Part shown: one piece after another, positions 1-7,302 of the stretch
Numbering within the stretch: position 1 is the first letter of the stretch
Layout of the letters: every line of letters starts with the position of its first letter
Source: JBBSEZ01 sp038239195
Lineage (GTDB): Bacteria > Planctomycetota > Planctomycetia > Gemmatales > Gemmataceae
Length of the DNA: 23,913 bases
Reading direction: 5' to 3'
Assembly: GCA_038239195.1 (NCBI GenBank)
Contig: JBBSEZ010000113.1
Location: 1 to 23,913 of the forward strand
Notes under the pieces: generated by a model
Seen by the model: only the letters and a program-made list of their open reading frames with translations
Databases searched by the model: none
What the model was told of the DNA's origin: nothing
Program-made: the position numbers and the translations under genes

Positions 1-19
1 GCATATGGGGCCGAGTCTT

Positions 20-56
20 CGAGGCCCACGCCGAGCCAGAGACCGCGTGGGCCTCG
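20..56 (-). terminator. Stem-loop downstream of the PiT gene
   Basis: Perfect 12-bp inverted repeat: CGAGGCCCACGC at 20-31 and GCGTGGGCCTCG at 45-56, with a 13-nt loop. It lies 41 bp past the stop of the minus-strand phosphate transporter gene, where an operon terminator would sit. No U-tract follows the stem in the minus direction, so it is not a canonical Rho-independent terminator. It could instead be an intergenic palindrome. Confidence 0.4.
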
Positions 57-96
57 CAAAGCCGCGGCCCACCCAACGGCGCCTGACCCTTCGCGG

Positions 97-1146
97 TCAC
101 CCGCCGATCGCCTGCCGGAGCACCCAGTAGGCGACGGCGGCGACGACGGCCGAGATGGGGATCGTCAGCACCCACGCCAGCAGGATGTTGCGAGCCACGC
201 CCCAGCGCACCGCCGAGAAGCGCTTCGACGCCCCGACCCCCATGATGCTCGCCGAGATGACGTGCGTCGTGCTGACCGGCGCCTTGAGCGCCGTCGCGAT
301 CAGGATGACGGCCGCGCCGGCGGTCTCGGCGGCGAACCCGTGGATCGGCCGCAGCTTGATGATCTTGTGCCCCATCGTCTTCATGATCCGCCAGCCGCCC
401 GACGCCGTCCCCAGCCCCATCGCCGTCGCGCACCCAAAGATCGCCCACGTCGGCACCACCAACTCGCCCGGAGGGGCGCCCGGCGACTTGGCGGCGGCGT
501 AGGCAACCAGGGCCATTGCGATGATGCCCATCGACTTCTGCGCGTCGTTGGAGCCGTGCGCGAACGCCATGCAGCCCGCCGAGCAGAGCTGGAGCGAGCG
601 AAACGTCCGGTTCACCGTCGTCGGCCGCACCTTGCGGACCAGCCAGAGCAGTGCCACCATCAGGCTCAGTCCGCCCAGCAGGCCGACCAGCGGCGATAGC
701 ACGAGGGCCCACAGCGCCAGCGTCACCCCGTCCGAGGTCAACAGCCCCCACAGCGCCGGCCCCGCCGGCGCGTCTGCGAGCACCTGATGGCACCAGGCGG
801 ACCCGACAAGCCCGCCGATCAGCGCGTGCGACGAGCTCGACGGGATGCCGTAGTACCACGTCAGCAAGTTCCACAGGATCGCCCCCAGCAGTGCCGCGGC
901 CACCACCGTCTGGGTGATCGACCCGGGGGGCGCGATGTCTCCGCCGATGGTTTTGGCCACCCCCACGCCGACGAACGCGCCGGCGAAGTTGAACACCGCC
1001 GCCAGGAGCACCGCCGTGCGGCCGGGCAGGACGTTGGTGGAGACCACCGTCGCCACGGCGTTGGCGGTGTCGTGGAAGCCATTGATGTAGTCGAAGGCCA
1101 GCGCCAGCAGCACCACCAGCACCAGCACCCAGAAGGCGCTAACCAT
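97..1146 (-). CDS. pit: PiT family inorganic phosphate transporter
   Basis: A 349-residue integral membrane protein expected to import inorganic phosphate (as a metal-phosphate complex) driven by the ion gradient. Both halves carry the paired PiT signatures: GFHDTANAVAT near residues 23-33, and AHGSNDAQKSMG in the second half. About ten hydrophobic segments cover the chain, and the length is close to short bacterial PiT proteins. The ATG lies inside the 3' end of the upstream DUF47 gene (8-bp overlap), indicating translational coupling. DUF47-PiT pairs are a very common arrangement, with the DUF47 protein thought to modulate the transporter. The transported ion is inferred from family; sulfate or metal transport by PiT relatives is a minor alternative. 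Confidence 0.93.
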   Translation of the reverse strand: MVSAFWVLVLVVLLALAFDYINGFHDTANAVATVVSTNVLPGRTAVLLAAVFNFAGAFVGVGVAKTIGGDIAPPGSITQTVVAAALLGAILWNLLTWYYGIPSSSSHALIGGLVGSAWCHQVLADAPAGPALWGLLTSDGVTLALWALVLSPLVGLLGGLSLMVALLWLVRKVRPTTVNRTFRSLQLCSAGCMAFAHGSNDAQKSMGIIAMALVAYAAAKSPGAPPGELVVPTWAIFGCATAMGLGTASGGWRIMKTMGHKIIKLRPIHGFAAETAGAAVILIATALKAPVSTTHVISASIMGVGASKRFSAVRWGVARNILLAWVLTIPISAVVAAVAYWVLRQAIGG

Positions 1147-1786
1147 TTTTCACGACCACCGAACGAATCACGTCCATGGCGTCCTCGCACTGATCGACGC
1201 CCGCCTCCAGCGAGAAAAGCATGTCCTTTTGCCGTACCAGCTCGCGCGGGCCCACGCCGTTGGAGAACAGGTCCGCGATCGCGGCGCGGTAGACCGCGTC
1301 GGCCTCGTTCTCGAGGGCGTGGACCGCCACCGTGGCCTCGCGGATCGAGTTGGGCTCGCTGTACTTGCGCAGGTTGCCGACCGCCCGCGAAATCTCCGGC
1401 ACCGCCCGCGCGGTGATGCGCACCAGTTGCCGCATCGGCTCGGTGAGGGCATCGAACCGGAACAGCGCGGCGAACGCGGCCGAGTGCTCCATCCCGTCGA
1501 TCACGTCGTCGAGCGCCTTGGTCAAGAGCGCCAGGTCCTCGCGGTCGATCGGCGTGACGAAGGTCTGGTCGAGCTCGACGTAGAGCCGATGGCACAGCCG
1601 GTCGGCCTCGGTCTCGATCGGCTTGAGGCGCCCCGAGATGGCCACGAGTTGCGCGTGGCTGGAGGCGATCGCCAACTCCTCGAAAACGGGAGAGGCCGCC
1701 GTCATCTTCTCGGCGATCCCCTCCAGGAGGGTGAAGAAAAGGTCCTGGCGCGGCAACAGCAGCCGCAGGAGGCGGTCGATCCACAT
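1139..1786 (-). CDS. DUF47 family (PhoU-like) Pit accessory protein
   Basis: A 215-residue, mostly alpha-helical soluble protein of the DUF47/PhoU-related family. The start MWIDRLLRLLLPRQDLFF and the segment LLTKALDDVIDGMEH are typical of these helical-bundle proteins. Members are nearly always encoded beside a PiT transporter and are thought to control its activity, possibly with metal bound by acidic helices. Its TAG stop overlaps the ATG of the PiT gene by 8 bp. The ATG is preceded by GAGAGG at suitable distance. It starts 52 bp after the MFS gene, so it could be co-transcribed with the upstream catabolic genes or have its own promoter. The regulatory role is family knowledge, not visible in the sequence. 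Confidence 0.9.
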   Translation of the reverse strand: MWIDRLLRLLLPRQDLFFTLLEGIAEKMTAASPVFEELAIASSHAQLVAISGRLKPIETEADRLCHRLYVELDQTFVTPIDREDLALLTKALDDVIDGMEHSAAFAALFRFDALTEPMRQLVRITARAVPEISRAVGNLRKYSEPNSIREATVAVHALENEADAVYRAAIADLFSNGVGPRELVRQKDMLFSLEAGVDQCEDAMDVIRSVVVKNG

Positions 1787-1838
1787 CGGGGGCCTCTCGC
1801 AAGGGCGAAGGAGAGCTCGGCACGGGCGTTGTATGGAT

Positions 1839-3137
1839 TCAACCCCCCTCTTTCACTCTGGCCCCGCCCGGATCGGGCCGCACGGCCAGCGCCACCGCCC
1901 CGCCGACGGCCATCGTCAGCCCGATGGTCAACAGCCCGCCCTGGAAACTGCCCGTGTGCTTGTGGAACTGGCCGAGGATGTTGGGCCCCACAAAGCCCCC
2001 GAGGTTGCCCAGCGAGTTGATGAGCGCGATGCCCCCGGCGGCCGCGACCCCGCTCAGAAACGCCGTCGGCAGCGCCCAGAAGACCGGCAGCATGCACATG
2101 ATGCCGACCTGGAGCAGCGTGAACGCGAAGAGGCTCGCCAGCGGCAACTCCACCCAGGCGCTCAGGCCCCAGCCCAGCGCCGAGACGAAGGCGGGCACGG
2201 CGACGTGCCAGCGCCGCTCGCCCGTGCGGTCGGAATGGGTGCCGTTGAGCACCATGCAGACGGCAGCGCAGGCGTGCGGGACCGCCACCAGGAAGCCGAG
2301 CTCGGTCGTGCTGTAGCCGGGGAAGCGCGTTTCCGTGAGCTTCGGCAGGTAGAACCCGCTGGCGTTGCTGCCGACGGCGACGGTGAAGTAGAGCAGGATC
2401 AGCACCCACACGCGCCCGTCGGCCAGGGCCCGGAGGAGCGTGAGGCCGTGCAGCTGCGCCCGGCGCATCTCTTCTCCGCCCACTCGTGCGGCAAGCCAGT
2501 CGCGCTCGGCTGGCTCCAGCCAGGCGGCCTGGTGGGGCCGATCGGTCAGGTAGTAGAGCACCACGAAGCCCAGGACGACCGCGGGGGCCCCTTCGAGGAG
2601 AAAGAGCCAGTGCCAGCCCCTCAGCCCGCCCACGCCGTCCATGAACTGAAGGATCGCCCCGGAGACCGGCGACCCGAAGATCCCGGTGACGGGCGAGGCC
2701 GCCATGAACCAGGCCACCGCCTTGGCCCGCTCGCGCGCCGGGAACCAGTAGGTGAGATAGAGGATGATGCCGGGGAAGAACCCCGCCTCGGCGAAGCCGA
2801 GCAGGATGCGCAGGGCGTACAGCCCCCACGGCCCGCGCACCGCCATCATGGCGCAGGCGATCAGCCCCCAGGTAATCATGATGCGCGAGATCCAGCGCCG
2901 GGCCCCGGTGCGGGCCAGAATGAGGTTGCTCGGCACCTCGAACGCCAGATACCCGAGGTAGAAGATGCCGGCGCCGAAGGCGTAGACCGCCTCGTCCAGC
3001 TTCAGGTCGTCGAGCATCTGCAAGCGGGCGAAACTGAGGTTGCTCCGGTCGAGGATGTTGACGACGTAGAGGACGAACAGCAACGGCATCAGCCGTCGCC
3101 ACACCTTGCCCAGGACCACCTTTTCGGTGGCTTCCAT
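1839..3137 (-). CDS. MFS transporter, ACS (anion:cation symporter) type
   Basis: A 432-residue, 12-helix major facilitator protein. It resembles the anion:cation symporter family, which imports organic anions such as tartrate, phthalate, glucarate or 4-hydroxyphenylacetate with protons. The N-terminal helix contains NILDRSNLSFA, and helices 4-5 contain LLGFAEAGFFPGIILYLTYW, both typical of ACS members. An RERAKA loop follows helix 5. The ATG has a strong AAGGAGG site 7 nt upstream, and this site overlaps the TAA stop of the E2 gene, so the two are probably translationally coupled. The position straight after E1-E2 suggests that it imports the acid processed by this operon. The substrate is unknown. 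Confidence 0.9.
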   Translation of the reverse strand: MEATEKVVLGKVWRRLMPLLFVLYVVNILDRSNLSFARLQMLDDLKLDEAVYAFGAGIFYLGYLAFEVPSNLILARTGARRWISRIMITWGLIACAMMAVRGPWGLYALRILLGFAEAGFFPGIILYLTYWFPARERAKAVAWFMAASPVTGIFGSPVSGAILQFMDGVGGLRGWHWLFLLEGAPAVVLGFVVLYYLTDRPHQAAWLEPAERDWLAARVGGEEMRRAQLHGLTLLRALADGRVWVLILLYFTVAVGSNASGFYLPKLTETRFPGYSTTELGFLVAVPHACAAVCMVLNGTHSDRTGERRWHVAVPAFVSALGWGLSAWVELPLASLFAFTLLQVGIMCMLPVFWALPTAFLSGVAAAGGIALINSLGNLGGFVGPNILGQFHKHTGSFQGGLLTIGLTMAVGGAVALAVRPDPGGARVKEGG

Positions 3138-3149
3138 CGACGGGCCTCC

Positions 3150-4325
3150 TTATGGGATGAGCCACGGGGCCGGCGACTCCAGACAACCTCGCAGCGCGTC
3201 GAGGAACCGCGCCGCCGGGGCGCCATCCAGAACGCGATGGTCGAAGGTCAGGCTGAGCGTCATCGCGTCGCGCGGGACGATTTTCTCGTCGATCACGGCG
3301 GGCTCGCGGACGATGCGGCCGACGCCGAGCACGGCGCACTGCGGCAGGTGAACGATCGGGGTGAAGGCGTCGATGCCCAGCCCGCCCAGGTTGGTCACCG
3401 TGAAGGTGGCGTCGCGCATCTCGCCGGCCGTCAGCCGTCCCGCGCGCGCCCGGCCGCTCAGCTCGCGAGACAGGGCGGCGACCTCCCGCAGGGTGAGCTT
3501 GTCGGCCCCCCGCACCACCGGCACGAGCAAGCCGTCCTCCGCATCGACCGCGAAGGCGACGTCGATGCGGTTCGGCACGAACAGCCCATCCTCGCGCCAC
3601 TGCGCTTGCAGCAGCGGATGGCGCCGCAACGCGATGGCCGTTAGCTTAACGATCAGGTCCGTGTAGCCCGGCACGACCTCTTCCGCGCCGAGGGCCACCG
3701 CCTTGAGTTGCTCGCGGAGCCCCACCAGGTTGGTGGCGTCCACCTTGGTGGTCAGCGTGACCGGCGCCGCCTGCACGACGCCCGCGACCATGCGCGCCGC
3801 GATGGTCCGGCGCACGTTCGTGTGGGGGACCAGGCGCCCCTCGGGCCGGCGCGCCGCCCGGACGTCGCGCTCGCGAATGCGCCCGTTGCGCCCACTCCCC
3901 TCCAGCCCACCCCACTCGACGCCCAGCTCCGCCGCCACGCGACGAGCGCGCGGCGAGATGGCGCGCTCCCCGGAAGCGGCCAAGGGAGCGGGGGCCGCGA
4001 CCAGGGCAGAAGGAAGAGCCGGCGCTTCCTCTCGGACCGCGGGCCCCTGAATGCTGGCCGCTGCCACCGGGGCGCCTTCGCCTACCCCAACGAGGTGCGC
4101 GAGCACCTGCCCCACCAGCACCTTGTCGCCGGGCTTCGGCCCATCTGGCGGTAGGCGCAGAATGCCGGCGTCGAGCGCCTCGATCTCCTCGGCCGCTTTT
4201 TCGCCTTCCAGCGTGAACAGCGCCTCTCCGGGCTTGACCGGGTCGCCGTCCTGTTTCAGCCAGCCGAGGAACGTCCCTTCCTCCATCGACCAGCCGAGCC
4301 GGGGGACGGTGATTGCGATGGCCAT
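3150..4325 (-). CDS. E2 acyltransferase of a 2-oxoacid dehydrogenase complex
   Basis: A 391-residue dihydrolipoamide acyltransferase, which moves the acyl group from E1 to CoA. It has the normal three-part layout. An N-terminal lipoyl domain spans about 1-80, with the lipoylated Lys at about 43 in LEGEKAAEEI. An Ala/Pro-rich linker is followed by a peripheral-subunit-binding domain at about 123-157 (SPRARRVAAELG). The catalytic domain runs from about 167 to the end, with DHRVLDG at 362-368 giving the catalytic His. It starts 12 bp after the E1 stop, with an AGGAG site in the gap. The binding domain implies recruitment of an E3, yet no E3 gene is in the window. Acetyl, acetoin-derived or branched-chain acyl specificity cannot be told from sequence. 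Confidence 0.92.
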   Translation of the reverse strand: MAIAITVPRLGWSMEEGTFLGWLKQDGDPVKPGEALFTLEGEKAAEEIEALDAGILRLPPDGPKPGDKVLVGQVLAHLVGVGEGAPVAAASIQGPAVREEAPALPSALVAAPAPLAASGERAISPRARRVAAELGVEWGGLEGSGRNGRIRERDVRAARRPEGRLVPHTNVRRTIAARMVAGVVQAAPVTLTTKVDATNLVGLREQLKAVALGAEEVVPGYTDLIVKLTAIALRRHPLLQAQWREDGLFVPNRIDVAFAVDAEDGLLVPVVRGADKLTLREVAALSRELSGRARAGRLTAGEMRDATFTVTNLGGLGIDAFTPIVHLPQCAVLGVGRIVREPAVIDEKIVPRDAMTLSLTFDHRVLDGAPAARFLDALRGCLESPAPWLIP

Positions 4326-4337
4326 GAGGGAGCTCTC

Positions 4338-6344
4338 CTACTCTTCCAGCAACTCGCGAATCGCCCGCTCGACGTCTTCGACCTGGGGCACCAGCGCCTT
4401 TTCCAGCGGCGGGCTGTACGGCGTGGGCGTGAAGACGCCGTGCAGCCGGCGGATCGGCGCGTCGAGGTCATCGAAGCCCGCATCGATCGCCAGCGCCGCC
4501 ACCTCCGCCCCCAGCCCGAACGGGCTGAACGCCTCGTCCACCACGAGCAACCGTCCCGTCTTGTGGACCGATTGCAAGATGGTCTCCCCGTCCAGCGGCG
4601 AGACGGTGCGCGGGTCGATGACCTCCACGGAGATGCCACCCGCGGCCAGGCGCTCGGCCGCCTCCAGCGCTCGCCGCACCATCAGGGCGAGGGCGACGAC
4701 GGTCACGTCTTTGCCCTCGCGAACCACGCGGGCCTTGCCGAACTCGATCTCGTAGTCCCCCTCGGGCACCGGCCCCTTGACGCCCAGCAGCTCGCGGTGC
4801 TCCAGGAACAGCACGGGATCGTTGCACGTCAGCGCCCGGCTGAAGAGCCCCTTGGCGTCGTAGGGCGTCGAGGGCACCACAACGCGCAGGCCAGGGAAGT
4901 GCGCGTACATCGGGTAGTAGTTGCCCGAGTGGTGGGTGGCCGCCGAGTGGCCGATGCCGATGCAGCCGCGCAGCAGGATCGGCATCTTGATCCGCCCGCT
5001 GCTCATGTACTGGATCTTGACGATCTGATTGAGCACCTCGCCGACCGAGTCGAGGACGAAGTCGGCGAACATGAAATCGACCACGGGGCGCGCCCCCGTC
5101 ATCGCCGCCCCACACGCCAGCCCCACGAAGCCGCGCTCGCAGATCGGCGTGTCGCGCAGCCGCTCGGGCCCGTACAGGTCGTAGAGCCCCTCGGTCGTCC
5201 GGAAGTTCCCGCCCCGCTTGCCGATCCCCTCGCCCAGCACGAAGATCGCTTCGTTCCGAGCCATCTCCGCCGCGAGCGCCTCGTGGGTGGCCTTGATGAA
5301 CGCGATCTCGCGCGTGCCCTTGGGCGGAGGCGAAACCGATGCGGCCCGCTCGCTCGTCGCCTCGTCGTAAACGTGCCGCGCGACGGTTTTCGGGTCGGGC
5401 CAGGGGCTGGCCTCGGCGCGCCGGTGCGCCTCCGCGATGAGCTGCGCGACCTCGCTGTCGATGGCGTCGCGGGCGCCCTCGCCCTCCGCGCTGCCATCGG
5501 GGAGCAAGCGCTGCCGCAGCCCGCGGAGGGGGCAGCGCGTCTTCCACTCCTCGACCTCTTCCCGCGTGCGATAGGTGAAGTCGCCCATGCCTTCGGCGTG
5601 GGCCCGCGTCCGATAGGTCTTGCACTCCAGGAGCGTTGGCCCCTCTCCCGCGCGGGCCCGCCGCACCGCCTCGCCGGCGGCCTCGTAGACGGCCTCGACG
5701 TCGTTGCCGTCCACCTCGTGCCCCGGCATGCCGTAGGCCGCCCCGCGACTCGCGACACTCGGGTTGCCCGCCGCCTCGCTAAAGGGGACCTCGGTGGCGA
5801 ACTGGTTGTTCTCGCAGACGAACAGCACGGGGAGCTTCCACACCCCGGCCATGTTCAGCCCTTCGTGGAACGCGCCGTTGTTGACCGCCCCGTCGCCGAA
5901 GAACGCCACCGCCACTCGGTCGGTCCGCAACACCTGGAAGCCGTAGGCCGCCCCCGCCGCCTGGAGGATGCAGGGCCCGACGATCCCGCTCGTGCCCATC
6001 ATGCCCACTTCGGGGGCGAAAAGGTGCATGCTCCCGCCGCGCCCGCGCGAGCAGCCGCCGGCCCGGCCGTACAGCTCGGCCATGAGCTCCTCGGGCGACA
6101 CCCCTTTGGCCAGGGCGTGCCCGTGCCCGCGGTGGGTGCTGAACACCACGTCGTCGGAGCGCAGATGGGCACACGTGCCGACCGCGATGGCCTCCTGCCC
6201 GACGTAGGTGTGGCAGGCGCCGTGGACCAGCCCGCGCTGGTGCGACCGCGCCAGCTGCTCCTCGCACTGGCGAATCACCTGCATCGCCCGATAAAGCCGC
6301 AAGAGAAGGTCCTGCTTCGTGGTGGTCTGAGTCGTGCTGGCCAT
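4338..6344 (-). CDS. Fused E1 alpha-beta 2-oxoacid dehydrogenase (thiamine diphosphate)
   Basis: A 668-residue protein joining the two E1 subunits that are usually separate polypeptides. Residues 1 to about 325 are the alpha half: HRGHGHALAKG at 71-81, and the thiamine-diphosphate motif GDGAVNN starting at 150 and ending in NN at 179-180. Residues from about 343 are the beta half, with VLGEGIGKRGGNF, TPICERGFVGLACGAA and a C-terminal transketolase-like domain. It catalyses decarboxylation of a 2-oxoacid and reductive acylation of the E2 lipoyl group. A GAGG site lies about 8 nt before the ATG. The overall resemblance is to acetoin/pyruvate/branched-chain E1 proteins. The fusion fixes 1:1 subunit ratio. 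The substrate is not determinable here. Confidence 0.93.
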   Translation of the reverse strand: MASTTQTTTKQDLLLRLYRAMQVIRQCEEQLARSHQRGLVHGACHTYVGQEAIAVGTCAHLRSDDVVFSTHRGHGHALAKGVSPEELMAELYGRAGGCSRGRGGSMHLFAPEVGMMGTSGIVGPCILQAAGAAYGFQVLRTDRVAVAFFGDGAVNNGAFHEGLNMAGVWKLPVLFVCENNQFATEVPFSEAAGNPSVASRGAAYGMPGHEVDGNDVEAVYEAAGEAVRRARAGEGPTLLECKTYRTRAHAEGMGDFTYRTREEVEEWKTRCPLRGLRQRLLPDGSAEGEGARDAIDSEVAQLIAEAHRRAEASPWPDPKTVARHVYDEATSERAASVSPPPKGTREIAFIKATHEALAAEMARNEAIFVLGEGIGKRGGNFRTTEGLYDLYGPERLRDTPICERGFVGLACGAAMTGARPVVDFMFADFVLDSVGEVLNQIVKIQYMSSGRIKMPILLRGCIGIGHSAATHHSGNYYPMYAHFPGLRVVVPSTPYDAKGLFSRALTCNDPVLFLEHRELLGVKGPVPEGDYEIEFGKARVVREGKDVTVVALALMVRRALEAAERLAAGGISVEVIDPRTVSPLDGETILQSVHKTGRLLVVDEAFSPFGLGAEVAALAIDAGFDDLDAPIRRLHGVFTPTPYSPPLEKALVPQVEDVERAIRELLEE

Positions 6345-6370
6345 GTATCGCGCCTCGAGCTTCCGCCCTT

Positions 6371-6398
6371 GTACGTCAGGCTGGAAAGCCTGACGTAC
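6371..6398. repeat. Perfect palindrome (REP-like hairpin)
   Basis: Arms GTACGTCAGGCT (6371-6382) and AGCCTGACGTAC (6387-6398) enclose a GGAA tetraloop; every one of the 12 pairs matches. It fills the 57-bp gap between the SDR stop and the E1 start, inside a probable operon. A short, perfect, GC-rich stem with a tetraloop preceded by T resembles a mobile REP-type element more than a terminator, because no T-run follows on either strand. It could influence mRNA stability or expression of E1 relative to the upstream genes. Confidence 0.75.
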
Positions 6399-6401
6399 GG
6401 A

Positions 6402-7196
6402 TCACCACGTCGTCGAGCCACCCGCGTTCATCGCCAGATTTCCGCCGTCGAGCGGGACCAGGGCCCCGGTGATCCACGCCGACGCATCCGACGCCAGGAA
6501 GACGGCCAGCCCCTGGACGTCCTCCGGCCGACCGAGCCGGCCGATGGGGATGCCGCTGAGAAACTTCGCCCGCGCGCCCGGGTCGGCGGCCATGCGCGCC
6601 TCGAGCCCGGGGTTGACCACCTGGGCCGGGAGGATGGCGTTGACGCGCACCCCGCGGCCGCTCCACTCGGTGCTCAACTCGCGCGTCATCTGCACCACCG
6701 CGCCCATCGCCATGCTGTAGGCGACGTGCCCGCGCCCCAGCGCCGTGGTGCTGGCCAGCGAGCCGATGTTGACGATGCTGCCCCGCCCCGCGGCGAGCAT
6801 GCGCCGCCCCGCTTCCTGGCAGCAGCAGAAGCGCCCCAGCACCAGGTTCCGCCAGGTCTTCTCGACGTCTTCCAGCGCCATCTCCTCGGGGCGGCCGCGA
6901 ACGGCGTCCCCCGCGACGTTGCCCAGAAAGTCGATCCGCCCCAGTTCCCGGTCGAGCCGGGCGAACATCGCCCGGATTTGCGCCGGCTCCGACACGTCGC
7001 ACGCCACCGCGACCGCGCGCCGCCCGAGCCCCACGATCTGCTCGGCCGTCCTCTGCACGCCCGCCGCGTTGAGGTCCGCCAGCATCAGGTCGGCCCCCGC
7101 CCCGGCCAGGGCCAGCGCCATCGCCCGCCCCAGCCCCTGCGCCGCGCCGGAGACCAGGGCCACGCGCCCGCTGAGGTCGAACAAGTCGTTCGGCAT
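6402..7196 (-). CDS. SDR family oxidoreductase with the catalytic Lys replaced
   Basis: A 264-residue short-chain dehydrogenase/reductase. The Rossmann glycine motif SGAAQGLG lies at 16-23, the NAG-like motif as NVAG near 93-96, and the catalytic Ser at about 146 (NIGS). The catalytic Tyr is at about 160 in AYSMAMGAV. The canonical motif is YxxxK, but residue 164 is Met (codon ATG) instead of Lys, so activity may be lost or altered. The chosen ATG (7194-7196) has GGAGG six bases upstream; the GTG six bases earlier overlaps that site and is unlikely. It lies between a hydroxyacid dehydrogenase and E1, suggesting a role in the same acid or alcohol oxidation pathway. The substrate is unknown. 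Confidence 0.88.
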   Translation of the reverse strand: MPNDLFDLSGRVALVSGAAQGLGRAMALALAGAGADLMLADLNAAGVQRTAEQIVGLGRRAVAVACDVSEPAQIRAMFARLDRELGRIDFLGNVAGDAVRGRPEEMALEDVEKTWRNLVLGRFCCCQEAGRRMLAAGRGSIVNIGSLASTTALGRGHVAYSMAMGAVVQMTRELSTEWSGRGVRVNAILPAQVVNPGLEARMAADPGARAKFLSGIPIGRLGRPEDVQGLAVFLASDASAWITGALVPLDGGNLAMNAGGSTTW

Positions 7197-7213
7197 GCCC
7201 ACCCTCCGGGAGT

Positions 7214-7300
7214 CCTTAGTCCTTCGTGCTTAGTTCTTAGCAAAGAGCCCCGCCGTGCCGGTCTTTGCTAAGCACTAAGCACTAAGCACTAAGCACTAAG
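7214..7300. repeat. 7-bp tandem repeat inside an imperfect inverted repeat
   Basis: The unit TAAGCAC occurs in four full copies plus TAAG at 7269-7300. Upstream, 7214-7245 is a nearly complementary, degenerate version of the same sequence. Pairing 7214-7245 with 7263-7294 gives a stem with about four mismatches over 32 positions and a 17-nt GC-rich loop. The right arm ends two bases before the stop of the minus-strand hydroxyacid dehydrogenase gene, so its transcript would fold here and might be attenuated before the SDR gene. The GC content is clearly lower than in the surroundings. Confidence 0.8.
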
Positions 7301-7302
7301 GG

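Noticed and set aside
1139..1786. PhoU as identity of the helical protein before PiT
   Set aside because: Length and sequence fit DUF47, which is related to PhoU but pairs with PiT transporters. No Pst genes are present.
4440..7271. A 943-codon plus-strand open frame opposite the E1, E2 and SDR genes
   Set aside because: It lies antisense to genes with clear catalytic motifs, has Arg/Ala/Pro/His-rich composition and no recognisable domain. Long antisense frames are expected in DNA this GC-rich.
7269..7300. TAAGCAC repeats as a CRISPR or replication-origin iteron array
   Set aside because: Units are only 7 bp without spacers, and no cas, rep or dnaA-type gene is near. A hairpin-forming repeat after a stop codon explains it better.
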